A DNA stretch of 64,000 nt from Aequorivita lipolytica. Its GTDB lineage: Bacteria; Bacteroidota; Bacteroidia; Flavobacteriales; Flavobacteriaceae. Positions 7,497 through 15,664 of this stretch are shown in pieces (the stretch's first letter is position 1; each line of letters opens with the position of its first letter). The notes under the pieces were generated by a model that did not search any database, was not told where the DNA came from, and saw only the letters and a list, made by a program, of their open reading frames with translations. The translations under genes were made by a program, and so were the position numbers. The stretch covers positions 62,001 to 126,000 of the forward strand of contig NZ_VORU01000007.1 in assembly GCF_007997135.1 (NCBI RefSeq), given 5' to 3'.

Positions 7497-9071
7497 CTAC
7501 TCCACCAATAATTTCCTAACCTGTGTAGCCTGTGCATTTGTAAACCGCAAAAAATAAGTGCCTGATGCGAGGTTGCTATTTATTTGCGTGGTGCTAGTTA
7601 TGATTTTTGTGTCCAGCTTTTTACCCAACACATCAAATATTTCCAGTGTGAAAGTTTCATTTGTATCAATAGTAAAAGTGCCATTGGATGGGTTAGGAAA
7701 CACTGAAATGCTTGTGGGGGAAGGCGCATTTATGCCAAGGTTTGTATTGACGCCTTTTTCGTAGATTATCTCTCTTTCGTCAAAACCTTGGCCGTCGTTA
7801 AAGCGGAAATCGCTCCACACTACATGTAAATTGCCATTGGGGTCAAATCTTGCATTCGGCGCATCAAGCCCGGGGTTTTCCTCATTTATTACAAGCGGGC
7901 TGCCAAATCCGGTTGTTGGATTGTATTCCAAAAAGGAATTGGTCTGCGCCAGAAAATCGGTGTAGATTACTGCACAATCGCCTTCAGCATTACAGTCCCA
8001 ATCAATCCTTTTCAACAAGCCACCTGCATTGGCGGCTACCTCAAAAACGTTTGAAGAAAGGCTAAAAGAATCAGAACCGCTGTCGTAATCATAAACATTC
8101 AGCACATCGCGGCTTGGGCCTACAGCTTTTCGGATGGTAAGCACCATTACCTCGCCAGTGGGACTGGTGGTTAGCACATAGCTACTGCTTAAAACATTCG
8201 CTGTAGTAACAACCTTTGCCGCACTAAGCGTATGGGTTGTTTCATCGTAAATTTTATAATGTATTTCCATACTTCCGCCCGTGCCTTCGGCATAAACCAG
8301 CATAGCCTTGTTGTTGCCTATGCTTTTTATATAGGGAAAACCAGCTCCCAGATTATCGGTAAGATCAGAAACCGCAATATCGCTGCTCCAATTGGTGCCG
8401 TCAAAATATTTCATATAGACTTCCTCGTCCACTTGATTTTCACGATTGTCGTAACCCCACACCACTACAGGCAGGTTATCTTCAGTACTGTAAAGGTCGT
8501 GGTGGCTGATGGAATGGTTAACAGTGCCGCCCAGATCGGAAATCTTTAGACCATCGCTCCAAATATCAGTGGCTGCATTGTAATAGGAATAACCTATATA
8601 GTTACGCACGTTTTCATTGGCCCAAACGTTGTAGATTACATGAAGATCGCCATTAGGGGAGCTTGTAATGGCGCCGAAGTGATTGTTCTTTCCGCCAATC
8701 TCACCGCCCTTATCCACAAAAATAGGAGTGGACCAATTTTCGCCTACCACTTTTTTACGAAACATAATTTTTTGCAGTCCGTTAGTATAGTTATCGCTAT
8801 AAACAACATAAACATTGCCCGTGTTGCCAACCGCCATGCGAGAATCCCACGAATCTTTGGTAGGGTTGTTTGAAACATCAAAATCCGGATTGCTCCAGTC
8901 CAGCGCAAGCGCCATTGGGCCTATATTATTTTCCTGCGGAACCGAAGGAATAGCGTTTGGAAGCTGATAGAAAATCTTGCCATTTGTATCAATTTCATAG
9001 CTGCCATAGGTTTGGGAAAAGCACAGGCCTATTGAAAAAAGGGATGTGATGAGGAGTAGTTTCTTTTTCAT
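7497..9071 (-). CDS. secreted protein with T9SS C-terminal sorting domain
   Basis: This 524-residue protein starts with a Sec signal peptide (about residues 1-19, cleaved after CFSQ). Residues ~60-440 contain repeated motifs such as VYVVYSDNY, LHVIYNVWA and LHVVWSDFRF, each with a TG/PNGD-type turn before it; this is the Asp-box/BNR-like pattern of a beta-propeller. Residues ~450-524 form a type A T9SS sorting domain (VFPNPSNGTFTI, GKKLD, LASGTYFLRF, KLLVE). It is predicted to pass the outer membrane by T9SS and stay on the surface or be released. The ligand is unknown. The gene is monocistronic. Confidence 0.88.
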   Translation of the reverse strand: MKKKLLLITSLFSIGLCFSQTYGSYEIDTNGKIFYQLPNAIPSVPQENNIGPMALALDWSNPDFDVSNNPTKDSWDSRMAVGNTGNVYVVYSDNYTNGLQKIMFRKKVVGENWSTPIFVDKGGEIGGKNNHFGAITSSPNGDLHVIYNVWANENVRNYIGYSYYNAATDIWSDGLKISDLGGTVNHSISHHDLYSTEDNLPVVVWGYDNRENQVDEEVYMKYFDGTNWSSDIAVSDLTDNLGAGFPYIKSIGNNKAMLVYAEGTGGSMEIHYKIYDETTHTLSAAKVVTTANVLSSSYVLTTSPTGEVMVLTIRKAVGPSRDVLNVYDYDSGSDSFSLSSNVFEVAANAGGLLKRIDWDCNAEGDCAVIYTDFLAQTNSFLEYNPTTGFGSPLVINEENPGLDAPNARFDPNGNLHVVWSDFRFNDGQGFDEREIIYEKGVNTNLGINAPSPTSISVFPNPSNGTFTIDTNETFTLEIFDVLGKKLDTKIITSTTQINSNLASGTYFLRFTNAQATQVRKLLVE

Positions 9072-9120
9072 ACTGAAAGGTTTAGGGATTAATTTAATTA
9101 TAAATGTAATGGATTTGAAT

Positions 9121-9156
9121 GAATTGAGTATTGAGTATTGTGAATTGAGTATTGAG
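9121..9156. repeat. degenerate tandem repeat (GAATTGAGTATT)
   Basis: GAATTGAGTATTGAGTATT is repeated once after a two-base interruption. It is intergenic and lies directly upstream of the 7-bp array at 9170. Confidence 0.8.
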
Positions 9157-9169
9157 AAATATTATTTAC

Positions 9170-9222
9170 GAATCCCGAATCCCGAATCCCGAATCCCGAA
9201 TCCCGAATCCCGAATCCCGAAT
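9170..9222. repeat. 7-bp tandem array, GAATCCC x7
   Basis: Seven perfect copies of GAATCCC run head to tail and end in GAATTCC. The array lies between two divergently transcribed genes. Confidence 0.95.
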
Positions 9223-9328
9223 TCCTAATTCCTCATGCCTAATCCCTAGACATACAATCTTTTCTTAAAGCCACTAGCCATAAATAAATGGATGTGTAAA
9301 TTAGTGCTAACAACAAAAAACAAACACT

Positions 9329-9790
9329 ATGAAAAATCTAAAAACATTACTGGCAGTAGGCTTTTTAACACTGCTAACCGCTTGTGGCACCACAAAACCC
9401 ACTGCAACTGCAGACACCCAGACAACCAATAATAGAGGCAGGTCTAATACTGAAATTAATGCCACCACTAATTCTACCACCAACTCAACAACAGGTGCCC
9501 GCCAAACAACAAGACAAAATACAGCAACTGCTACTGCAGCAGCAAATGCAGAGGTTGCAAATAAAGCCAAGATGCAGAAAATGTACACAGATCTGAATAT
9601 GGACGACGACCAAATAAACCGTTTTGAAAGCGAATGGAATAGTTCTGAGATTACTTGGAAAAGGAACAACCGCAACAAAACCATGAACACCTTTGAGCGT
9701 ACCGAACTACAGGATAGAATTTTCAGGGATCTTCTAAATGATCAGCAATTTGAACAGTACCAACAATGGGCGAGGGAAAATGCAGATTAA
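9329..9790 (+). CDS. lipoprotein with low-complexity linker, 153 aa
   Basis: The start MKNLKTLLAVGF leads a lipoprotein signal with lipobox LTAC (Cys about residue 19). Residues ~20-75 are a Thr/Asn/Ala-rich low-complexity linker. Residues ~78-150 form a predicted helical domain (MYTDLNMDDDQINRFE, then EQYQQWARENAD) that looks like the small sensor-type helical domains of some periplasmic lipoproteins. It is likely anchored in the outer membrane facing the periplasm, or exposed at the surface. No function is recognised. Confidence 0.75.
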   Translation: MKNLKTLLAVGFLTLLTACGTTKPTATADTQTTNNRGRSNTEINATTNSTTNSTTGARQTTRQNTATATAAANAEVANKAKMQKMYTDLNMDDDQINRFESEWNSSEITWKRNNRNKTMNTFERTELQDRIFRDLLNDQQFEQYQQWARENAD

Positions 9791-9950
9791 AGATTGTCTT
9801 TATTCTTGAATTAAAATATATCAAAGTTGTATTCTTAGGAATATAGGAGCTTTCAGTTAGCTGCAACTAAAAGGAAACAATGCGATTTACATTCTTTTGA
9901 ATAAATAGCTACGGCTGCAAATAGATTGACTATAAATTTTTCGTAACTTG

Positions 9951-10817
9951 ATGGTTTATAGTAATTTGAAAGCGATTTACGCAAACATAGCGCCCTGTAA
10001 TGCCCTAAAACCGTTTGTGCTAAACTACAGTATCTTAAGTTTCAATACAAACCAATTAGAGCGCTCTTGGCCCTGTTATTCGGGCCCGGAGATGTGCTTG
10101 CTCTGTTTTATCAAGGCGCTGCCTACGGGTATGCCCTTTCCTCAAGCTGCGTTCTACGAACATAAATTACAACGCATCTGGCTGAAAGGGCTCTTTACTG
10201 ACTTCTGCGGAAATTGGAAATTTAAGGGGGAATATACTATCTTCAGAATACATTTTACCCCCACTGGCTTCCACAGTCTCTTCCAGCTTTCATTAAGGGA
10301 GTTCACAAATAAGATAGTAGCTGCACAAACCGTTTTTGGCAATGAAATATCGTGCTATGCCGAAGATTTGCAACAAGCACAGACTATTGCTAATATGGCG
10401 GCCCTTACCGATGAATTTTTAACAACTTATCTAATTCCAAAAAAAGCAACTGCTGCCAATAACGCAATAGCCAAAGCTTCCCATACTATGCTGGATGCCA
10501 ATGGCTCGGTGCCAATAGAGCAACACGCATCTTTGGCAAATATGAGCCTACGCAATTTTGAACGAAAATTTAGGCAGCAGGTAGGTACTTCCCCTAAAAT
10601 ATTCTGTCGTTTGTTACGCTTCAACCGCGCAATACACAACAAGCTAACAATCCCAGACAAATGCTGGACCAGCATCGCGCTAGAGTGTGATTATTATGAC
10701 CAAATGCACATGATAAGGGATTTTAAGAAATTTGCAGGCAGCAGCCCCACCCAGCTCTTTGAAAATAGCGCTCTGCCCATCCTTCATCTTGAAAATATAA
10801 AAAGAGAATTTAACTAA
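9951..10817 (+). CDS. AraC family transcriptional regulator
   Basis: The ATG at 9951 (second codon of a possible TTG start at 9948) gives a 288-residue protein. The C-terminal ~100 residues form an AraC-type double helix-turn-helix: the first helix pair around LANMSLRNFERKFRQQVGTS and the second around IALECDYYDQMHMIRDFKKF, followed by the usual GSSPTQLF. The N-terminal ~170 residues match the AraC effector domain with a cupin-like beta region (DUF6597-type, as in many Bacteroidota regulators). The ligand and targets are unknown; no operon partner is adjacent. Confidence 0.88.
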   Translation: MVYSNLKAIYANIAPCNALKPFVLNYSILSFNTNQLERSWPCYSGPEMCLLCFIKALPTGMPFPQAAFYEHKLQRIWLKGLFTDFCGNWKFKGEYTIFRIHFTPTGFHSLFQLSLREFTNKIVAAQTVFGNEISCYAEDLQQAQTIANMAALTDEFLTTYLIPKKATAANNAIAKASHTMLDANGSVPIEQHASLANMSLRNFERKFRQQVGTSPKIFCRLLRFNRAIHNKLTIPDKCWTSIALECDYYDQMHMIRDFKKFAGSSPTQLFENSALPILHLENIKREFN

Positions 10818-11160
10818 AACTATCCGGTTGGCAAGCATTGAAAATTGCTTCTTAAATATAAAATCTCAATAACGGTTTTATCTACGTCCTGTAAATTTCC
10901 TAAAATAAGATGTCGCTTTTGTACTATTGTGAATAAGAAAAGCTTCGTAATTTAATTTGCTCATTTTTAGGTATTTGAAAAGCAACAATCTCTCTCTTCT
11001 AAACGGATTACTTCGTTTGTAGTGTTGTATATAAGCCTAAAAAGACATCCCATTTAATGAATGTGATGCTTATCAGCTGTATTGATAGCAGCGTTAAATA
11101 ATGGAGTATGCCCAAAATCCAAATTGAAAGAGAGTAGGCACTAACCTAAACCAAGTAATC
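10818..11160. other. intergenic region, AT-rich, with a gene fossil
   Basis: Apart from the ankyrin-like remnant at 11054-11140 on the minus strand, no gene or RNA is visible. It must contain the promoter for the 755-residue protein, but no clear -7 box was found. Confidence 0.5.
11054..11140 (-). pseudogene. possible ankyrin-repeat gene remnant
   Basis: The minus strand reads LDFGHTPLFNAAINTAD in frame and then stops (TAA). GHTPLFNAAI is the typical core of an ankyrin repeat. The frame is closed by a TAG only 29 codons upstream, so only about one repeat survives. It could be coincidence. Confidence 0.3.
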
Positions 11161-13428
11161 ATGGTACAAAATCCTGAAGACTTTAACAGAAATTTCAAGG
11201 TCAATGTAGATTTTGAACAACCCCCAGAAAGAGATTTCCCGCTTATCGGTTTTCTTTTTCATTGCAGGGGAAAATTGCTGCAGTGGCAATATGTGAAAGA
11301 CAATATCCTGGAATTCAATCTAGACAAAATGCCTTCTGAAAACAGGCAGCGGAAAATAGACCCTGAGCAGCTCAGACTATTTATCGCTCCTGCTTCCGAC
11401 AAAAAAATCACCCGCATAAACACTACCGAACAGTTGCAAAGCTATAAGGCGTACGAGCCTATAATAACAATGGATGCCAACCAAGGCTTAACTATTTTGC
11501 CCATTCCTGAAGTGCTATCCCGCTATTGGCTTTGGTGCAAATGCCGCGTAAGCGGAAAAGTTTCAAAATGGTTCCACGCGGGCAACAGTTGGGAAGATCG
11601 CGCTGTTTGTAGAGCGCGCGTCCACATTTGTGAGATTGACCCTATTCTGTATTGGATCAATAGAATACCGGACCACATTATCGCCAAGGTGCCGGATGCC
11701 ATATTGAAACCCGTATTTAAATTCCCGATTCCGATTCCAGACCCTGAACCTTTTCAACGGATTGAACGCTTTCCTATGATGGCAGGGGGAAATCAAGAAA
11801 ATATTTTCAAGACCCAATCGCTTAAAGAAATTCATAGAGAAACAATTTCCAAATTACCCGAATTGGGTTCTGAAATAAAACAGCAATTTACCTCTGGCAA
11901 CCTGAATGTTATTCGGGAAGCCATAGCGAAAAACTATATGTTGTTGCATCCGTGGTTCTGCTTTTGGCCTTGGTGGTGGCCTTATTTTTACCGTTGCAAG
12001 GAATTGGCAGTGGTAGAAACCAATGCCAGCGGCAGGTTTGAAAAGAGCGTTTACTATAATTGCTTTGGCGATAAGCCCGATATTTATATTTGGGTGGAAT
12101 ATATGATCAATGGGGTATGGACCACAGTTTACAAACCACCCATCCCTTGTAACACCCATTGGAACTACGCCTGTGGCACAGATATTAACATCCACCTTAC
12201 CCACGAAATGGTTGCGGGCAATTGCTGCTGCGATTGCCATTTACCGGGGCAAAATGTTTGGTTGAGATCTGTTGGCTATGCCAGCGTTTCCCATATTCAA
12301 CAGGCGCATCAATTGCTGCCACCACCAGGGCAATCTGTAGTTTATGATCGGGTTGGCTTAACGGATGCAGGTGCAGCTGGAGATAGTTTCTTACTTACCA
12401 CAGTAAATGATTATAAGAGACCCTTCGGCGGAAGCCCCACTTTCAGAATGGGCTTCGGTAATGATTTGCCAAACTCCAATATGTATTATTACCGTTGGAG
12501 TTATAGGAAAATAGCAATTACCGATTTGTCTCCCCTAACTTCCTATGAGCCTTTGGAGCCTTTGGGTGCTTCGTTTAGTAAGGGATATGACTATATCTAT
12601 GTGGATTCCAACGGCGATGAACAATGGGGTGCAGACAGTGTGAAACTTGGTCCTTTTACCGAGGGCCCGAATGACAACTTATATATCATACCACCGGAAC
12701 TGCCCGAGACGGAGCCATTTAATATAGCTGAGGATTCCCACCCACATTGGCATCAGCAAACATATAATATGAATACCATGACGTTTAATTCTACGGAGCT
12801 TGAGGGAGACGGTTTATACCAGTTTAAGTTGGAACTGTTCGACAAAGCGGGCAGTCTTCTACAAAATCTTCCCAGGGCGACCTTCAAAACGCCGACACAC
12901 GACAACGCGAGTTTTAGCGAAAACGCACCCGATATTCTATTGGAAAATCCAAATTTCTCCAATGCGGATGCTTTCAATATTATTATGCGAATAGACAACG
13001 GGCAGTGCGAAGGCGATATTTACACCGTAAACGTGAATGGCGAGCCTGCATCCTCCAACTGCTGTGGCTTTGTGAAGTACAAACCCGATGGAGAAGAAGC
13101 AGAACTTGAACTCACCTTTAGAGCAGTCCATCCCACCAATTTTGCTGAGTTTAGCTTTGGTGTGGTTAAAGGAACCTGTGGGGGAGTGCCTATAGCCAAT
13201 GCAAGAGGAATGGTTATAGACAGTGCTTCTGGTTATACCCTAAACACCAGTACCGGTATATATAGCAAGAGTTTTAATCCTTCCGAATTGTTGGGTGAAT
13301 GCTATGAAAACGGGACTGGAAAAGCGGCCTTCGCTGAATCATTGCACGTAATTTCTACGGCTACAGACGGTATATCGCGCGTTGCCAAAGATTATGGCAG
13401 GACAGTGGCGTTCGCGCTGGAACCCTAA
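11161..13428 (+). CDS. large Cys/Trp-rich hypothetical protein, 755 aa
   Basis: The start MVQNPEDFNRNFKVNVD has no signal peptide. Residues ~1-190 form an N-terminal domain (FPLIGFLFHCRGKLLQW, then WLWCKCRVSGKVSKWF). A Pro-rich linker (about 178-200) follows. Residues ~260-365 contain the striking HPWFCFWPWWWPYFY segment, a transthyretin/carboxypeptidase-regulatory-like stretch (VVETNASGRFEKSVYY) and a Cys cluster (GNCCCDCHLPG). The C-terminal half is beta-rich, with a second Cys-containing region (GQCEGDIYTV, SSNCCGFVKY). The Cys pattern suggests metal binding or disulfides. It is followed by a terminator, with CIS tube genes 320 bases further on. I do not recognise a named family; a role as a structural or cargo partner of the CIS module is speculative. 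Confidence 0.7.
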   Translation: MVQNPEDFNRNFKVNVDFEQPPERDFPLIGFLFHCRGKLLQWQYVKDNILEFNLDKMPSENRQRKIDPEQLRLFIAPASDKKITRINTTEQLQSYKAYEPIITMDANQGLTILPIPEVLSRYWLWCKCRVSGKVSKWFHAGNSWEDRAVCRARVHICEIDPILYWINRIPDHIIAKVPDAILKPVFKFPIPIPDPEPFQRIERFPMMAGGNQENIFKTQSLKEIHRETISKLPELGSEIKQQFTSGNLNVIREAIAKNYMLLHPWFCFWPWWWPYFYRCKELAVVETNASGRFEKSVYYNCFGDKPDIYIWVEYMINGVWTTVYKPPIPCNTHWNYACGTDINIHLTHEMVAGNCCCDCHLPGQNVWLRSVGYASVSHIQQAHQLLPPPGQSVVYDRVGLTDAGAAGDSFLLTTVNDYKRPFGGSPTFRMGFGNDLPNSNMYYYRWSYRKIAITDLSPLTSYEPLEPLGASFSKGYDYIYVDSNGDEQWGADSVKLGPFTEGPNDNLYIIPPELPETEPFNIAEDSHPHWHQQTYNMNTMTFNSTELEGDGLYQFKLELFDKAGSLLQNLPRATFKTPTHDNASFSENAPDILLENPNFSNADAFNIIMRIDNGQCEGDIYTVNVNGEPASSNCCGFVKYKPDGEEAELELTFRAVHPTNFAEFSFGVVKGTCGGVPIANARGMVIDSASGYTLNTSTGIYSKSFNPSELLGECYENGTGKAAFAESLHVISTATDGISRVAKDYGRTVAFALEP

Positions 13429-13451
13429 AATTCTTTAGGTTCATGCAGCTT

Positions 13452-13488
13452 AAAAAGCTCGTAGATGTGAGGCTACGGGCTTTTTTTA
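13452..13488 (+). terminator. intrinsic terminator after the 755-aa gene
   Basis: AAAAGCTCGTAG pairs with CTACGGGCTTTT (one G-T wobble) across a short loop and is followed by TTTTTT. It lies 23 bases after the stop codon. Confidence 0.85.
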
Positions 13489-13542
13489 TTGCTCACATTT
13501 CAAAATTCTCTCAATGTAACTTTATAGCCAATAACTTTTATT

Positions 13543-13700
13543 ATGGAAAACGATAACTTGATAAACGAACTTCACACAATTGCAGTGCACCCATGCCAAT
13601 AGCCTTTGGCACTTTTGGAATGGTGGGCATCGTGGCTCACTTTATTGCAGACCCTCTGGCACGCCTTCGAATTGCAAAAAAACATAGAATAATCGTATAA
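13543..13700 (+). pseudogene. broken small membrane-protein gene
   Basis: An ATG at 13543 opens MENDNLINELHTIAVHP and stops at a TAG after 19 codons. Within its last codons an ATG at 13593, in another frame, opens 35 codons (MPIAFGTFGMVGIVAHFIAD then PLARLRIAKKHR) with one hydrophobic segment and a basic tail. Together they look like one small membrane protein broken by a frameshift, or a decayed remnant. The second frame could still be expressed on its own. Confidence 0.35.
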
Positions 13701-13749
13701 AAATCAGCTATTTGGGAGTTAGTTTTTATTTTATCATTAAATTTCCCTT

Positions 13750-14205
13750 ATGGAAACAGAAGCAAACAACAATGAAAGCTGGCCAGTGCCTAAATTTTAC
13801 TTTATGGTAGACTGGGGCGAAACAAAAGATATTCCTTTTCAGGAAGTAAGCGGTCTGGATATTGAAGCCCAACCCATAGAATATAGACGCGGCAATAGTC
13901 CTGTGTTTTCTGAAATCAGTATGCCTGGATTAGCAAAAAACAGTAATGTAACAATGAAAAAAGCTGTTTTTGCAAAAGACAATAATTTTTGGGACTGGTA
14001 TACAAAGGTAAAGATGAATACCATTGAACGGCAGAATGTAGTGATAAAACTTATGGACCAAGATGGTAATCCTGCAATGACTTGGACACTGAGTAATGCG
14101 TGGCCTACAAAAATATCGAGTACAGACTTGGGGGCAGACGGAAGCGAAGTAGCAATAGAAAGTATTGAAATCTCTCACGAAGGTTTAACAATAGCAAACG
14201 CATAA
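13750..14205 (+). CDS. contractile injection system inner tube protein (gp19 family)
   Basis: This 151-residue protein matches the T4 gp19-like tail tube family (Afp1/Pvc1-type). The N-terminus reads PVPKFYFMVDW, followed by FQEVSGLDIEAQPIEYR, a MKKAVFAKDNNFWDWY segment corresponding to the conserved LKRG...L..W region, a MTWTLSNAWP strand, and a C-terminal EVAIESIEISHEGL motif. In known systems it polymerises into the hexameric inner tube. It is first of three genes in the same direction, and the gap to the next start is only 5 bases. No sheath, LysM, spike, baseplate or AAA+ ATPase gene is present anywhere in the window, so the tube would be orphaned unless those genes are elsewhere. Confidence 0.9.
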   Translation: METEANNNESWPVPKFYFMVDWGETKDIPFQEVSGLDIEAQPIEYRRGNSPVFSEISMPGLAKNSNVTMKKAVFAKDNNFWDWYTKVKMNTIERQNVVIKLMDQDGNPAMTWTLSNAWPTKISSTDLGADGSEVAIESIEISHEGLTIANA

Positions 14206-14210
14206 AATAG

Positions 14211-14669
14211 ATGCAAGATTCTAATTCTATTAACCCTAACTTTTTGCCACCTAGCGCTTTTTATTTTGCTGTCAAATTTCTGGATACACCAGATATGGAC
14301 AGCAGTTTCCAAGAAGTGTCTGGTCTAAAAGTAGCCTTAGGCACCGAGAGTCGTGAAGGTGGCGATAATCAATTTATACACTATGTACCAAAACCACCAA
14401 CCTTTTCAGATTTAATTTTAAAACGCTCTTTACTGCCTAATCAAAATCTGAATAAGTGGTGTAAAAATGCTTTTGAAAACTTTGTATTTGATCCAAAGGA
14501 TATCCATTTATCACTAATGGGAGCAGATGGAGTAACCCTTGCCTCTTGGAATATTAAAGGAGCATATCCCGTATCGTGGGAATTAGCAGTATTAGATAGA
14601 GCTTCAAACGAGTTGGCTATTGAGGCCCTTGTACTAAAGTACAGCAGCTTTAAAAAAGAGCCTTTGTAA
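14211..14669 (+). CDS. second gp19-family tube protein of a contractile injection system
   Basis: This 152-residue protein belongs to the same family as its neighbour but to a distinct branch: PPSAFYFAVKFLD, FQEVSGLKVALGTESREGGD, LILKRSLLPNQNLNKWC, ASWNIKGAYPVSWE and NELAIEALVLKYSSF. In complete eCIS and Bacteroidota T6SS-like loci a second gp19 paralogue (Afp5-type) acts at the tube-baseplate junction, and this gene best fits that role by order and sequence. It starts 5 bases after the first tube gene, which implies one transcript. Confidence 0.88.
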   Translation: MQDSNSINPNFLPPSAFYFAVKFLDTPDMDSSFQEVSGLKVALGTESREGGDNQFIHYVPKPPTFSDLILKRSLLPNQNLNKWCKNAFENFVFDPKDIHLSLMGADGVTLASWNIKGAYPVSWELAVLDRASNELAIEALVLKYSSFKKEPL

Positions 14670-14732
14670 AGTTATATACAGAGTAGGTTTTTTTAAATCT
14701 ATTTTGAGAAGAAATTAAGCGTAATAAATAAT

Positions 14733-15245
14733 ATGGAAGAAGAAAATCAAATACTTATTTCCAATGCTGGTATTAGTATTCTATGGCCATTCTTGCCGAA
14801 ATATTTTGAGCATTTGGGTTTTGTGAATGACGGGCAGTTTGTAAATGATGAGAGCAGGAATAGAGCGTTGTATCTATTACATTACTTAGCGTATAACGCC
14901 ATTAATTTTCCTGAAGAGTATTTGCCGTTTAATAAAATATTGGTCGGAATGCCAATAGATCATTCTGTGGAAGAAATTGAAGAAATCACCCCGTACGAGG
15001 AAGAATTGTCTAAGAGCCTTCTGGGAGGGCTTATCCACAATTGGTCAAAAGTGCAAGATTCTTCTCCAGAAGCCATTCAAGAAACGTTTTTGCAGAGAGA
15101 TGGATTGATAACAGTACATCCAGAATACAACCTTCTAGTTGTAGAAAAGAGAGGGGTGGATGTATTGATGGAGAGCATTCCGTGGAATCTATCGGTTATA
15201 AAGTTGCCGTGGATGGTTGAGGCAATGAAGATTGAGTGGGTTTGA
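14733..15245 (+). CDS. stand-alone C-terminal domain of CIS tape-measure protein
   Basis: This 170-residue protein aligns by eye over nearly its full length with the conserved C-terminal domain of contractile injection system tape-measure proteins: ILISNAGISILWPFLPKYFE, RALYLLHYLAYN, then LPFNKILVGMP, LLGGLIHNWSKVQDSSPEAI, ETFLQRDGLI and IPWNLSVIKLPWM. Typical family members are much longer because an N-terminal region sets tube length. Here it begins directly at the domain with a good ATG and the 63-base gap upstream has no open frame continuing it. It is either a truncated relic or a minimal version. Confidence 0.85.
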   Translation: MEEENQILISNAGISILWPFLPKYFEHLGFVNDGQFVNDESRNRALYLLHYLAYNAINFPEEYLPFNKILVGMPIDHSVEEIEEITPYEEELSKSLLGGLIHNWSKVQDSSPEAIQETFLQRDGLITVHPEYNLLVVEKRGVDVLMESIPWNLSVIKLPWMVEAMKIEWV

Positions 15246-15275
15246 AATATTTTTTTTTCGCTTTGTTGAAATGTG

Positions 15276-15346
15276 CCCTCCTTCTATCTTCATAAATTCG
15301 GAGCTTATCCCTTCGCTGAAGCTATGGGATACTAGGTAGGAGGACG
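15276..15346. repeat. palindromic repeat, left flank of GIY-YIG gene
   Basis: An outer stem CCTCCT (15277-15282) / AGGAGG (15338-15343) encloses an inner hairpin TCCCTTCgctGAAG...GGGA. It carries the 14-base word CGCTGAAGCTATGG (15314-15327), which recurs on the other side of the GIY-YIG gene at 15673-15686. Confidence 0.65.
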
Positions 15347-15354
15347 CGTGTGTT

Positions 15355-15600
15355 TTAGAACAATCTTTTATTTTTAAAAGCAATTCCAGAACCAGATTTT
15401 AAATACCTTTCAAAATCGTAAGCCTTTAGTTTGTTGCTAAAAAGAGAGAGATGTACAAGAGTTACGGGAAGTTTATCTTTTGTAAACGAAACTTCTCCTT
15501 TACTGTGTGCAATAAGTCTATTATTTATATTGGTGGTATATCCTGTATAATATTTACCATTGGCGCATTTAAGAATATACACAGCGTAAGGTAATTCCAT
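15355..15600 (-). CDS. GIY-YIG nuclease family protein, 81 aa
   Basis: This short protein has the GIY-YIG signature as VYILKC...YYTGYT (about residues 7-22), followed by NNRLIAHSKGEV and a later FERYLKSGSG segment holding the likely catalytic Glu. It corresponds to the small YhbQ/UvrC-N type of Bacteroidota nucleases, and the length is normal for this class. Related proteins cut DNA at branched or damaged sites. It is flanked on both sides by related palindromic repeats, which raises the possibility of repeat-associated activity. It is convergent with the tape-measure fragment gene. Confidence 0.85.
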   Translation of the reverse strand: MELPYAVYILKCANGKYYTGYTTNINNRLIAHSKGEVSFTKDKLPVTLVHLSLFSNKLKAYDFERYLKSGSGIAFKNKRLF

Positions 15601-15664
15601 AATTAATGGTTTTATAATTATGGGGAGCTGTATAAAGTTAAGAAATTATTATTGATAAATAAAA

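Larger units (their letters stand above)
13429..13749. other. intergenic region with terminator and gene fossil
   Basis: These ~320 bases hold the terminator at 13452-13488 and the broken small gene at 13543-13700. Upstream of the tube gene the AT-rich stretch 13700-13749 probably carries its promoter, but no consensus box is clear. Confidence 0.6.

Noticed and set aside
9307-9690. 127-codon minus-strand frame over the small lipoprotein
   Set aside because: It is the antisense shadow of a Thr/Asn-rich linker; the plus-strand frame has a lipobox and normal start.
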